Shown here piece by piece: positions 1 through 8,059 of a stretch of DNA of 64,000 bases. A program made the position numbers and the translations under genes. Below the pieces are notes generated by a model. That model did no database searches, was not told the origin of the DNA, and worked only from the letters and a program-made list of their open reading frames with translations. The DNA is from CAVRXQ01 sp963838845 (GTDB taxonomy: Bacteria > Actinomycetota > Acidimicrobiia > Acidimicrobiales > Bog-793). Within the stretch, counting starts at the first letter, position 1. Each line of letters starts with the position of its first letter. The DNA is taken from contig CAWISR010000003.1 in assembly GCA_963838845.1 (NCBI GenBank), positions 558,001 to 622,000 of the forward strand. The letters run 5' to 3'.

Positions 1-539
1 GCGAGAGCGGTACCCGGCGGGACGATCTCGTGAGCCACCACACGAAAGAAGTCCTCCCTGCAGCCGTCGATCCAGGTGACCTCCTCGCCGACCTTCACGC
101 GATCGAGGCCGGAGAAGTAGCTGACGTCATGCGCGAGCAGCACGCTCACACCGTTCGAACCCGGCCACACGCTGGAAGGATCATGACCAACGGCCACGTT
201 GAACACCGCATCGTCGATGCCCTGAAGCACAGGAGCCTTGAGTCCGAGGGCGGGAATCGTAAGCAGGCCCGGGTGATCGAGTGTGCCTAGGGCAGTCGTG
301 GTTCGACTCCTGCAGGTGCGAACTGAGTTCTTCGTGGGCGCGGTACCGGCGAGCGCTCGCTTGATCAATTCGTGTCCGACCGAGCTAGAGCGGTGATTCC
401 ACCAGATTGGGTAGGCGACACCGGCTGCGGCCACGAGGAGCAGCAGCCCGCCGACCATCGCCCAAAGGCGGGATCGGCGGGCTGTGCCGTGTGTTTGAGA
501 GTGGGACGTGAGCTCAGAAATTCCGGGCTGCTGGCGCAC
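1..539 (-). CDS. Sortase family transpeptidase, C-terminus cut by window edge
   Basis: Read from the reverse strand; the gene runs off base 1. After a basic stretch (RRSRLW) comes one N-terminal membrane segment (MVGGLLLLVAAAGVAYP), then a sortase beta-barrel start: LTIPALGLKAPVLQG, NVAVGHDPSS, and LLAHDVSYFSGL, whose His would be the catalytic His. It ends at FRVVAHEIVPPGTAL, so the TLxTC-type Cys and the Arg lie outside the window. Sortases cut LPxTG-like signals and join proteins to the cell wall. The adjacent upstream gene encodes a protein with such a tail, so that is the likely substrate. Start is uncertain: GTG at 539 overlaps the upstream gene by about 25 bases and supplies the basic N-region; ATG at 458 would begin inside the membrane segment. 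Confidence 0.82.
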   Translation of the reverse strand, partial: MRQQPGISELTSHSQTHGTARRSRLWAMVGGLLLLVAAAGVAYPIWWNHRSSSVGHELIKRALAGTAPTKNSVRTCRSRTTTALGTLDHPGLLTIPALGLKAPVLQGIDDAVFNVAVGHDPSSVWPGSNGVSVLLAHDVSYFSGLDRVKVGEEVTWIDGCREDFFRVVAHEIVPPGTAL

Positions 540-1620
540 GACGCCGCCGAGCCTGGTCTAGGGCACCGACCCCCAGACTCGCGACAAGTATCACGAGAAG
601 CCAGTACGGCCACCCCGCCCATGGCTCACCGGTCTTGGCCGGAGGCACCACGGTCGGGGACTTCGGCGTCGGCGTGACTACAGCCTTCGGTGTGGGCTTG
701 GGCGTGAGAGCGACTGCCGGCTTCTTCGTCACCGGCGTCTTCGTCACTGTCTTAGTCGTTGGCTTTTTCGCCGCGGTCGTTTTTGATGGCGAGGTCGTGG
801 TTGTCGTCGTTGTCGTTGTCGATGCCGAAACCGTGCACTCGGGCGGCGCAGTAATGGTGTCGTCGACGAGGGTGACTGCTCCGTTTTTCGCCAACAGCCG
901 TCCAGTGACCGAGGCCGTCGAGGCGATCGAGATCGAGGTCAGAGCCAAAATGGTCCCGTTGAACGTGCCACCGGCCAACGTCGCCGAGCTACCCACCTGC
1001 CAGAAGACGCAGCCCGCTTGCGCCCCGTTTTCGAGCGCCACCGTGCTCGTCGTCGAGGTCGTCAGGCCGGAGCCAACCTGGAAGATGTACACCCCGTTCC
1101 CGTTCAGGGTGACCGTTCCCGTCAGGTCCATCGTGGAGGTCGCGTTGTACACCCCCGGGCCGAGGGTCAGTCCGGTGATGTCGGCGTAATTCGTGTTGTT
1201 CGTCGGTGATGCACCTGCCGCTGATGTGTACGCAGTACCGAGATCGGCAGCAGCTGTGCTCAGTAACCCTGGGTCATCCCCCGCGGAACCCGCAGGACCA
1301 GAGCTATCGACTGAATAGATCGTGCCGGTGACATCTGTCGTGGTTAATCCGGTGATGGTGGTGCCGGGCAAGTCATCTACTCCGATGTCGCCTGTGATGA
1401 ATGGCGGCGACGGGTTGGCCGTGCTCGAAATCCCTTGGGAGGACAAGATCGCGAAGGGAGCGGCCGTTCCCAGGGGCACCGGAGCCTGGGTCGCTCCAGC
1501 TGACCCGGCAGAGATCCCGCCCACAAAGAGCGTCATCGCGGAAACGACCCCCACCGCCAACAGTGCTGAAAACCAGCGGCGCAGACGGGCAGCGTTGGTT
1601 AAATAACTTGCCGATCTCAT
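514..1620 (-). CDS. DUF3494/ice-binding-like surface protein with sortase sorting signal
   Basis: 368 residues. A Sec signal peptide (about 1-43, ending near AGA) is followed by a DUF3494 (ice-binding-like) domain at about 47-262. Family hallmarks are visible: LGTAAPFAILSSQGIS, ITGDIGV, TVTGTIYSVD, LGPGVYN, YIFQVGS, CVFWQVGSSATL and GTILALTSISI. Next come a Thr run, a Lys/Pro/Thr-rich wall-spanning linker (about 265-325), a PAKTG motif at about 327-331, a hydrophobic helix and an RRRR tail, the layout of a sortase substrate. The domain is known from bacterial antifreeze or adhesin proteins, but many members have no tested ice activity. ATG at 1620 follows an AGGGGAAG ribosome site. The next gene is a sortase, probably co-transcribed. 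Confidence 0.88.
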   Translation of the reverse strand: MRSASYLTNAARLRRWFSALLAVGVVSAMTLFVGGISAGSAGATQAPVPLGTAAPFAILSSQGISSTANPSPPFITGDIGVDDLPGTTITGLTTTDVTGTIYSVDSSGPAGSAGDDPGLLSTAAADLGTAYTSAAGASPTNNTNYADITGLTLGPGVYNATSTMDLTGTVTLNGNGVYIFQVGSGLTTSTTSTVALENGAQAGCVFWQVGSSATLAGGTFNGTILALTSISIASTASVTGRLLAKNGAVTLVDDTITAPPECTVSASTTTTTTTTTSPSKTTAAKKPTTKTVTKTPVTKKPAVALTPKPTPKAVVTPTPKSPTVVPPAKTGEPWAGWPYWLLVILVASLGVGALDQARRRRAPAARNF

Positions 1621-1658
1621 ATGACTTCCCCTATCAACAAGCGCTCCGTCCGGGCCCG

Positions 1659-1677
1659 GGCGGCCTCAGCGGCCGCC
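1659..1677 (-). promoter_or_regulatory. GC-rich hairpin in leader of the DUF3494 gene
   Basis: Perfect 7-bp inverted repeat GGCGGCC/GGCCGCC around a 5-base loop, about 40 bases upstream of the ATG. It would form in the 5' untranslated RNA if transcription starts upstream. I do not recognise a known riboswitch around it. It may affect leader folding or have no role. Confidence 0.3.
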
Positions 1678-1777
1678 AACCTTCAAAGGTGGTGGCCCCG
1701 CTTGGACAGGTTCAGAAACACGCGGGCATCGACCCGGTCGGTCGACACTCCTTCCCTACTAACGGCATTCCGCCCCT

Positions 1778-1811
1778 CGATGTTGAGGATCCAACACGAT
1801 GTTGAGAATCC
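1778..1811. promoter_or_regulatory. Pair of 15-bp direct repeats upstream of the DUF3494 gene
   Basis: CGATGTTGAGGATCC (1778-1792) and CGATGTTGAGAATCC (1797-1811) differ at one base and are spaced 19 bp start to start, close to two helical turns. They lie about 160-190 bp upstream of the surface-protein start. Same-face direct repeats of this kind often bind a regulator, but no regulator gene is adjacent; the role is inference. Confidence 0.35.
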
Positions 1812-2085
1812 GACCTCGTGGACCCGCAGCCTGAACATCCCTAAACGTTGACCCGAAAGTTCAACGTGACTGCCCCTGATCGCCGGGTAGGCGCGATGTT
1901 CCAGAGGCGCGTTGGCCGAGCGTTTCGGATCGGATGAGGGTGGCCCTCGCTGCGGGCGCTCCACGGGCGCGAAAGGGCGCGTTGGACTTGCCGCGTGCCG
2001 CCTCGAGCTGCCGCGCACTGCCGTGTGTTGCCGCAGGTCGGGCAGGGTGCATTCGCGTAGGCGCAGCTCCGAACATTGCGGCGGT

Positions 2086-2135
2086 CCATTTTCGCAACGT
2101 GGAAGTCGGCGGTTCGAGTCCGCTCACCTCCACCA
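2086..2135 (+). repeat. tRNA-Ala(CGC)-like 3' fragment, copy 1
   Basis: Looks like the 3' two-thirds of a tRNA: anticodon arm CCATT-TTCGCAA-CGTGG (2086-2102, anticodon CGC), variable loop AAGTC, T arm GGCGG-TTCGAGT-CCGCT (2108-2124), acceptor strand CACCTCC (2125-2131), then A and an encoded CCA (2132-2135). U at acceptor position 70 fits the G3-U70 alanine identity pair. No matching 5' half (GGGGGTG-like) lies upstream, so this is not an intact tRNA. The same end recurs at 7705 and 9063, which suggests attachment-site remnants. Confidence 0.7.
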
Positions 2136-2372
2136 CACTCCAGATTGGCGGATGCGGGCCTATCGGGCGATGAGCGCCGAGGTCAAGTGCTGATCCGCGG
2201 CAGCACTCGGCCTTGAGTGTGACGCGCGCCGATGTGCTCCATCGCCTCGCGCGCTCGCTCGAGGGGGAACTCTGCCTCGAGCGGAATTCGCAGCCTCCAG
2301 CCGGGGACGAACTCGGCGACCTCCTTGCCCTCGGCCCAGCGAGCCGTTCCAGTGCGTCGTTACGCTGCGCCG

Positions 2373-4547
2373 ATGCTTGAACGCTCGACGCGTGCTGTCA
2401 TTCGCTGGCGCTTCGTCGTGATCGGTTTCTGGTTCGCCATCGTCGTCATTGGGGTGATCGCGGCGGTCCGGCTCCCGGATCTCCTCTCAACATCTCTCGC
2501 CGTTCCGGGGACTCAGTCCGCACGCGCAGACGCGATCTTGGCGCGGCATTTTGACGAAAACACCGAGGGCTCGTTCACCGTTGTCTATCGCGTTCCGCAC
2601 CTATCGGTCCGCGCAATCGAAGTTTTGGATCTGCACCTTGCTTACGCGGCTCGCTCGGTGCGCACTGGTCGCTCGACGAAACTCATGTCCGCACCTGGCA
2701 TCCTCTACGCCAACATCAACACCTCACTTGACCTGCAAAAAGCAGCGACGTACACGGGAGCGCTGCGCCGAGCCTTGGCAAGATGGCGGTCCCCAGTCGC
2801 CTATGTGACTGGAGAACCTGCGATCCAGCACGACGTCGTCCCGATACTCGCATCTGATCTGCGTCGCGGCGAGATCATTGCCGTCCCGGTCGCGTTGGTA
2901 TTGCTCATGGCCATTCTTGGATTCTCTGCGGCAGTGATAGCGCCGCTTGTCATCGCTGTCTGCACGTCGGCGGCAGCGCTGGCGATCGTTTACCTGGTCG
3001 CTCACGAGACGCTGATCGCACTCTACGTTCCGAACCTTGTTTTATTTATCGGGCTTGGTCTTGCAGTCGACTATTCGCTCCTCATCGTGCACCGATTCAA
3101 AGAGGAACTCGGTGCAAACAACCAAGGTGTAGACGACGCAATCGTGCGAACGATGTCGACGGCTGGACGGACCGTGCTCTTTTCCGGGTTTGCTGTGGCG
3201 ATCGGGCTGTCGGTGATGCTGATCATTCCGGTTCCTTTCGTCCGCTCGCTCGGAATCGCGGGATGCCTCGTTCCGCTCATCTCCATTGTCCTGACGCTCA
3301 CGCTGCAGCCGACGCTGCTCTCATTGCTCGGACGCCGTGGAGTCCATGGCCTTTCTCTTCGACGGTTCGGAAAGGCACGCGACCCCGAGCACCGCCTCTG
3401 GTCGCGCATCGCTCACAACGTCACGCGTCGGCCGGTCGTCGTGGTGGGCGGCTCGACCGCAGCGCTGCTCGCCGCCATAATCCCGATTGCTTGGCTCCAG
3501 CTCACACCAGGATCCATCGCAGCGATCCCGCAAAACATGGGGTCCGCCCGCGGTCTGTCGCTACTCAGCGATCGAGGCGGGGCAGGGGCGATCACTCCGG
3601 TTGAGGTGGTCTTCGACGCTGGCGCGCCGGGGAAAGCTCGCGCACCCGCGGTGTCTGCAGCGACGTTTCGACTCGCGCGGGAACTCGTAAGAGATCCTGA
3701 GGTCTACATCGTCGAGATCGGTTCGAAACCGCCTTATGTCGATTCATCGGGCCAGTACGGGCGCGTCGTCGTCATCGGACGCCACGACTTCGGCGACATT
3801 GCGTCCCGCCGGCTCGTCAGCAACATGCGTCTCCAGCTCGTTCCAGACGCCCGCTTTCCTTCGTCGACCCGCGTCTTCGTCGGCGGCGCGCCCGCAGAAG
3901 GCGTCGACTTTCTGGGGCGCGTCTACGGGATATTCCCGTGGATCATCCTCATCGTGCTGGTGCTCTCCTACGTCGTGATGTTGCGTGCCTTCCGCTCGCT
4001 GCTGCTGCCTTTGATGGCCATCTTCCTCGATGCGATCTCTATCGCCGCGACCTACGGCTTGCTTGTCGTGATCTTCCGTTTCGGGGCCGGCGCGGACGTG
4101 CTCGGCCTCTACCGCGTCTCTCAAATCGAGGGTTGGGTCCCTGTCTTCCTCTTTGCGGTTCTCTTCGGCCTCTCGATGGATTACGAGTTCTTTCTCGTGA
4201 GACGCATGCGCGAGGCGTGGGACCGCGGATTCGACGCCGGTGGCGCCATCACCGAAGGACTCGCGAGGACGGGACGCATCGTCAGCGCCGCGGCGCTCAT
4301 CATGGTCGGCGCGCTTTCTGGACTCGTCGCCGGTCGCATCGTCGACCTTCAGGAGATTGGCGTCGGACTCGCGCTCGGAGTCCTCATCGACGCGACCGTC
4401 GTCCGCGGACTGTTGTTGCCCGGCCTGATGACGCTTCTCGGCCCCTGGAGCTGGTGGCTCCCCCAACCCATCGCCCATCTGGCACGCATCGAGTCCTCGC
4501 CAATTGACGATCGCCAAGGCGAGTCGACTCGACGCCTGCCGACGTAG
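2373..4547 (+). CDS. MMPL/RND-type membrane transporter
   Basis: 724 residues from ATG 2373; an upstream in-frame extension of 47 residues looks non-coding. It has an N-terminal membrane helix (VVIGFWFAIVVIGVIAA), a large outer loop, a helix bundle with GLAVDYSLLIVHRFKEEL, a second outer loop and a second bundle with the equivalent FGLSMDYEFFLVRRMREAW. This two-fold layout with the Asp-Tyr motif is that of MMPL-type RND proteins, which export lipids or small molecules using proton flow. The substrate cannot be read from sequence. It stands alone, converges on the next gene with a 3-base gap, and by eye is less GC-rich than the housekeeping genes (for example around 3040-3060). Confidence 0.85.
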   Translation: MLERSTRAVIRWRFVVIGFWFAIVVIGVIAAVRLPDLLSTSLAVPGTQSARADAILARHFDENTEGSFTVVYRVPHLSVRAIEVLDLHLAYAARSVRTGRSTKLMSAPGILYANINTSLDLQKAATYTGALRRALARWRSPVAYVTGEPAIQHDVVPILASDLRRGEIIAVPVALVLLMAILGFSAAVIAPLVIAVCTSAAALAIVYLVAHETLIALYVPNLVLFIGLGLAVDYSLLIVHRFKEELGANNQGVDDAIVRTMSTAGRTVLFSGFAVAIGLSVMLIIPVPFVRSLGIAGCLVPLISIVLTLTLQPTLLSLLGRRGVHGLSLRRFGKARDPEHRLWSRIAHNVTRRPVVVVGGSTAALLAAIIPIAWLQLTPGSIAAIPQNMGSARGLSLLSDRGGAGAITPVEVVFDAGAPGKARAPAVSAATFRLARELVRDPEVYIVEIGSKPPYVDSSGQYGRVVVIGRHDFGDIASRRLVSNMRLQLVPDARFPSSTRVFVGGAPAEGVDFLGRVYGIFPWIILIVLVLSYVVMLRAFRSLLLPLMAIFLDAISIAATYGLLVVIFRFGAGADVLGLYRVSQIEGWVPVFLFAVLFGLSMDYEFFLVRRMREAWDRGFDAGGAITEGLARTGRIVSAAALIMVGALSGLVAGRIVDLQEIGVGLALGVLIDATVVRGLLLPGLMTLLGPWSWWLPQPIAHLARIESSPIDDRQGESTRRLPT

Positions 4548-4550
4548 TTG

Positions 4551-6143
4551 CTATTTCACGACGGTGATCGCGAGCCGTATCGCTGGAAGGTGGTAACCAA
4601 GCGCCAAAGCAGGTTCGTCCTTCGCGTAGGTCAACACGGGCACCATGCCGTATGGCGTGTTGGCGAACGACGGCGACTCGGTGTACAGCATCGGATAGAT
4701 GTCGATCAGGTGTGTGCCCGGACCACCGGTTGCCCGAAGGTGCAGTCGGACATCCCCGTTTGAGTTGAAGCCACACGCATAGCCGACGTAGCTGTTGTCG
4801 TAGTCGACCGCGATGGTGTTGTCGAGCTGTGTCCAGCCGACACCCTTCAGGTGGATGGTGAACGGCTGACCTTCCTTCACGACGAGAGAACTCACCCCGC
4901 GCCCGACGATGCTCTCCTCGACGTAGAAAGGTACCTGTGCCACCGTCTCACCGTTCTGAACGAGCTGGACGACGTGCCATCCGCCGAGCCCATCGGGAAT
5001 CCTGATCATCTGCTGAACCGAACCCGCTGAGGGCATCGCGGTGCCGAGCGGTGTCGAAACGAAGCTCCAACACACGCTTGCGCAGTTGACGCGATTGCCG
5101 ACGACGGTGGACCACTCGAGCTGAACGGGACTCGTCGACGAGAATCCTGACGCCGTGAGTTCGACGCGGGTGTTGACCGGGCCGCGGCTGGACGCCAACT
5201 TTGCCTGCGCGTCTCCGGACGTCGAAAGACCGCCCTCAACGAGCGTTGTCTTGGCGCTGACCGTCGGGGCAACATCCACGGGCCAGTCGATGGAGGGCGG
5301 TGGCAGCGGGCCATCGTCCTTCGTCACCGTGAAGGTGATCGCGCCGCCGTTGATGTACGGCAGTGGCGACTGTTGGTAGTTCAAGTAGAGGAAGCTGATC
5401 GCGTCGCCGACCTGGATGGTATGCGGGCCGACGGCGCCAGCGGCACGAATCGTCACCTGCGCCGTGCCGCGCGTCCAGTTCGCCATCATCTCACCGACGT
5501 AGTGGTTGTCATAGAGAAGAGAAGCGCCACCCTCATACAACGACGAGCCGATTCCGGTGTAGGTGATCGTGATCGGCGTCCCGACGGGACCGCTCTTCGG
5601 GGTGACGGTGAGCTTTCTCAAGATGATGAACCCGCCATGGGCATCTTCAACCCCGTTGACGACGGCGTAGATGTTGTGGATGCCGCCCACGTCGTCCGGC
5701 GTCTTCAAACTGATGCTGAACGAGCCGTTCGCGTTCGTGGTCGTCGTTCGCAGCACGACCGTCATGGGCGTCGAGGACCGCCCGAGGTAGTTGACCGTGT
5801 CGGGCTGAGGGTCAACGACCCAGGTGACGTCGGCAGTCGACCAGGTGAGCTCGACGCTCTGGTTGGGAGGGAGATTCGAGCCCGAAATCGTGAACGGGGT
5901 TCCGATAACTCCCTGTTGAGGTGTCACTGTGAGGATCCCCATGTTCGGACTGACGGCGGCCTGGGCGGCGATCGGCCCCGGGAGCGGCGCGATTCCGGGA
6001 ATGCTTGGTGAGGTCAGCGTGATGCCGTCGGTACTCGTCGTGGCCGCGCGCGTGATCGCAGACGCGGGCAGGACAAGCGCGCCGACGAGCAACATCGCGG
6101 CCAGTGCGATCCCGAAACCCTTTGCCTCCAAGTGCTTCGTCAT
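4551..6143 (-). CDS. Secreted protein with duplicated Ig-like halves, function unknown
   Basis: 530 residues with a signal peptide (about 1-33, ending PASA-ITRA). The rest is an internal duplication: residues about 70-300 and 310-520 share an order of motifs. First half: LTVTPQQGVIGTPFTISGS, VELTWST, DVGGIHNIYAVVNG, YDNHYVGEM, GAVGPHTIQVG. Second half: SSRGPVNTRVELTASGF, VQLEWST, GLGGWHVVQLVQNG, YDNSYVGYA, GGPGTHLIDIY. The units look like IPT/TIG or other Ig-like beta-sandwich modules; I recognise no enzyme motif. ATG at 6143 follows AAAGGA. It is the last of three same-strand genes for exported proteins, possibly one transcript. Confidence 0.75.
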   Translation of the reverse strand: MTKHLEAKGFGIALAAMLLVGALVLPASAITRAATTSTDGITLTSPSIPGIAPLPGPIAAQAAVSPNMGILTVTPQQGVIGTPFTISGSNLPPNQSVELTWSTADVTWVVDPQPDTVNYLGRSSTPMTVVLRTTTTNANGSFSISLKTPDDVGGIHNIYAVVNGVEDAHGGFIILRKLTVTPKSGPVGTPITITYTGIGSSLYEGGASLLYDNHYVGEMMANWTRGTAQVTIRAAGAVGPHTIQVGDAISFLYLNYQQSPLPYINGGAITFTVTKDDGPLPPPSIDWPVDVAPTVSAKTTLVEGGLSTSGDAQAKLASSRGPVNTRVELTASGFSSTSPVQLEWSTVVGNRVNCASVCWSFVSTPLGTAMPSAGSVQQMIRIPDGLGGWHVVQLVQNGETVAQVPFYVEESIVGRGVSSLVVKEGQPFTIHLKGVGWTQLDNTIAVDYDNSYVGYACGFNSNGDVRLHLRATGGPGTHLIDIYPMLYTESPSFANTPYGMVPVLTYAKDEPALALGYHLPAIRLAITVVK

Positions 6144-6324
6144 GGAGTTCCTTTCAGTTCTCGTCGGACATGCCTGTCCGCTTCGACGACGTGTCTGCTC
6201 CAGAGAGCGACGGCGCCGTCATGCGTCACCATCGTGGTGAGGCATGACGGCAAAGCTGGCGTCCCTGGACGCGACTCCCGGGGGAGCGAGGTCCATCCGC
6301 CGAGTCGGACGAGCACTCTGGTTC

Positions 6325-6891
6325 CTACGTGATCGTGAGATCCGACGAAGCCGGCAGACCGACCTGCGAGTAAACGACCTCTTGCTTCGGGATCTTTGCG
6401 TGATGCTTCGTCTTCGGTACCGGCTTGGTGATCACGGTGACCGTGAAGTTCACGGCGCCGACCGGATACCCGGTCGTCGACCACGCACCGGTCCAGTACG
6501 AACTCGTTCCGTGTGTCCCGTACGCCAACGGGATGGGGCTCGAGACACCGGGGATGGTCACGTACGCTTGGGCGACGTTCTCATTGGTGAGTGCGTTCCC
6601 GCCGGTCGTCACGTCGACACCCCACATGCGAAATACGACCTGCTGACCCTGGACGAACAAGTTCGTCATCGAGCAGGGTGCCGAAGGCTTCGGGTTACCA
6701 CCCGTACCCTGAACGGTGTCCACGTCGACGAAGAGTCGGTGCTTGTTCGCCGCCGCGTACGGAGGAGCGAACCCCGTCGTGCCTGTGTGCGACTGCTTGA
6801 CCGTTCCGACGCCGCTCGCCGCGAAAGCAAACGCGCCGAGTCCTGATACGAACAGCAGCCCGATGATCAAGGTCATTAGGAGCTTCTTCAC
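6325..6891 (-). CDS. Secreted protein of unknown function
   Basis: 188 residues starting at GTG 6891, right after a strong AGAGGAGG ribosome site. An N-terminal signal peptide (MKKLLMTLIIGLLFVSGLG, then AFA) is clear. The mature part has one Cys (SAPCSMTNLF) and a likely beta-rich fold (VVFRMWGVDV, NVAQAYVTIPG, YWTGAWST, VNFTVTVIT). The tail is rich in Lys/His (KPVPKTKHHAKIPKQE). I do not recognise the family. Its neighbours on both sides are also exported proteins on the same strand, so a shared envelope role is plausible. Confidence 0.7.
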   Translation of the reverse strand: MKKLLMTLIIGLLFVSGLGAFAFAASGVGTVKQSHTGTTGFAPPYAAANKHRLFVDVDTVQGTGGNPKPSAPCSMTNLFVQGQQVVFRMWGVDVTTGGNALTNENVAQAYVTIPGVSSPIPLAYGTHGTSSYWTGAWSTTGYPVGAVNFTVTVITKPVPKTKHHAKIPKQEVVYSQVGLPASSDLTIT

Positions 6892-6957
6892 CGAACCTCC
6901 TCTTTCATCTCTCGTTGTTGCCTTTCCGTTCGCGTCGTATCGACGCGAACTGGGAAC

Positions 6958-7533
6958 TCACTTGATCGTCAGCGTTCCGCTCAACGTCACGGTGAACGAA
7001 CCGCTTTGAGATCCGGACGTGTTGCCGAGCTTGAGGGACCCACTGAAGTGAAGCGACCCTTTCGCTCCATCCGCCTTGCCGGTACCAGTGATGGCCTTGG
7101 CGGAGCCATGAAAGGCGACCGTGATGGGGCCGCTCTCGCCACTCGAACACCCCGTTGCAGTCGAGCTGCTCACCGAAAACGTGATCTTGCTCTTCGCTCC
7201 GACGATCGTGCCGGTGCCTTGGAACGGATCGCACTGCGCCGAGGCGCTGGCGGTGCCGTGACCGGTGACCTTGCTCGCGCCCATGATCGAGGGCGTGCTC
7301 GTTCCTTGACCGGATATCGAGGTGATGGTTACTAAGCCGTTGTCGATGATCAGCGACGCCCTACCGGAGTAGTGCCCGCTGAATGGCACGCTCTTCGTCG
7401 TGGTTGCAGAGGCTGGGCCAGCAAAGACGCCGATGGTTAACGCCCCTAAGAGAACCAAGAGGATCCACACCGTGTTCGTTCCACGCTCTCTGCGGAATGC
7501 CGCCGACTTCACAATTCGCGTTTCCCGAACCAT
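6958..7533 (-). CDS. Small secreted Gly/Ser/Thr-rich protein, unknown
   Basis: About 191 residues from ATG 7533; a GTG at 7566 would add 11 residues. A basic N-region (FRRERGTN) and hydrophobic core (WILLVLLGALTIGVFA) precede a likely cleavage after PASA. The mature protein alternates short polar and Gly/Ser/Thr-rich strands (GSAKAITGTGKADGAKGSL, GSFTVTLSGTLTIK), has two Cys residues and no catalytic motif. The pattern suggests an all-beta exported domain. It is the first gene of the three-gene minus-strand run of exported proteins. Confidence 0.65.
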   Translation of the reverse strand: MVRETRIVKSAAFRRERGTNTVWILLVLLGALTIGVFAGPASATTTKSVPFSGHYSGRASLIIDNGLVTITSISGQGTSTPSIMGASKVTGHGTASASAQCDPFQGTGTIVGAKSKITFSVSSSTATGCSSGESGPITVAFHGSAKAITGTGKADGAKGSLHFSGSLKLGNTSGSQSGSFTVTLSGTLTIK

Positions 7534-7704
7534 GTCGCGCCTCGTCTCTCCCCTGCTCAGTGCCACCCTTTGTCCGCCATCTCACGCACGCTCGCAGCTA
7601 GTTCAAACTTTCACGAAGAGGAAGCGGGGCGCCAGGGTCGAAGGTCATGTGACGAGGTGAAGGCGTTGTCATGCACGATCACGGCATCGAAGGATTGTGT
7701 TTGA

Positions 7705-7730
7705 GCGGTTCGAGTCCGCTCACCTCCACC
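7705..7730 (+). repeat. tRNA-Ala-like 3' fragment, copy 2 (short)
   Basis: Only the T arm and acceptor strand remain: GCGG-TTCGAGT-CCGCT-CACCTCC-ACC, identical to the same bases of the copies at 2086 and 9063. The anticodon arm is absent. It sits just upstream of the DUF4177-like gene. Confidence 0.65.
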
Positions 7731-7760
7731 GAAGAATCCAGAATCAGACAGGATGTAGGT

Positions 7761-7946
7761 GTGACAACCTGGGAGTACTTGATCGTCTCACTTCCCCGGT
7801 TCGAGCCGCCTACGCACTCACCTGGCGCGTCTACCGCAGTTCGTACGTTGAACGAGGAAGGTGAGCGGGGCTGGGAAGCGGTGGGAATGACCACCCTGGA
7901 AGACGGAAGCCTCGCCGTGCTTTTCAAGAGGCCAGCAGCAGAGTAG
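7761..7946 (+). CDS. Small DUF4177-like protein
   Basis: 61 residues from GTG 7761 with a GGA site a few bases upstream; the in-frame ATG at 7671 would translate through the tRNA fragment and is unlikely. The pattern TWEYLIVSLP ... LNEEGERGWEAVGM ... LAVLFKRP matches the small DUF4177 family, whose members have a conserved Leu-Asn-x-x-Gly-x-x-Gly-Trp-Glu core and no settled function. A strong hairpin follows at 8020-8051. Confidence 0.65.
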   Translation: MTTWEYLIVSLPRFEPPTHSPGASTAVRTLNEEGERGWEAVGMTTLEDGSLAVLFKRPAAE

Positions 7947-8019
7947 GTCGGTGCTTGCAGCCGAGAATTCAGGCGCGCGTTAGTGCCGGCACACGAGCTG
8001 AGCGGGGAGGATCCTTCAC

Positions 8020-8051
8020 AAGAGCGGCTCCCTCCAGTGGGAGCCGCTCTT
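8020..8051. terminator. Bidirectional terminator-like hairpin
   Basis: Perfect 13-bp stem AAGAGCGGCTCCC/GGGAGCCGCTCTT with a 6-base loop, between the convergent DUF4177-like gene and hsp20. The A and T pairs at the stem ends give short A/T stretches on both sides, so it could act in both directions. Confidence 0.7.
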
Positions 8052-8059
8052 GTTCGACC

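Larger units (their letters stand above)
1621..2372. other. Gene-poor 752-bp stretch
   Basis: No convincing coding frame on either strand. It holds the leader hairpin and direct repeats of the surface-protein gene (1659-1811) and the first tRNA-Ala-like 3' fragment (2086-2135). The short frames here, including one reading VEVSGLEPPTS on the minus strand, are antisense readings of the tRNA fragment. Bases 2136-2372 show nothing I can name. Confidence 0.6.

Noticed and set aside
290..330. GGTTCGACTCC piece resembling a tRNA T arm
   Set aside because: The flanking bases do not pair as a 5-bp stem and the region is in frame with the sortase coding sequence.
1621..1780. Possible c-di-GMP or other riboswitch upstream of the surface gene
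   Set aside because: I see only a simple hairpin and none of the conserved core bases of the classes I can recall.
1861..2136. Minus-strand frame beginning VEVSGLEPPTS
   Set aside because: It is the antisense reading of the tRNA-Ala-like fragment, a known source of false proteins.
3744..4517. 257-residue minus-strand frame inside the MMPL gene
   Set aside because: Low-complexity Arg/Asp/Glu-rich composition, the usual antisense shadow of a high-GC gene.
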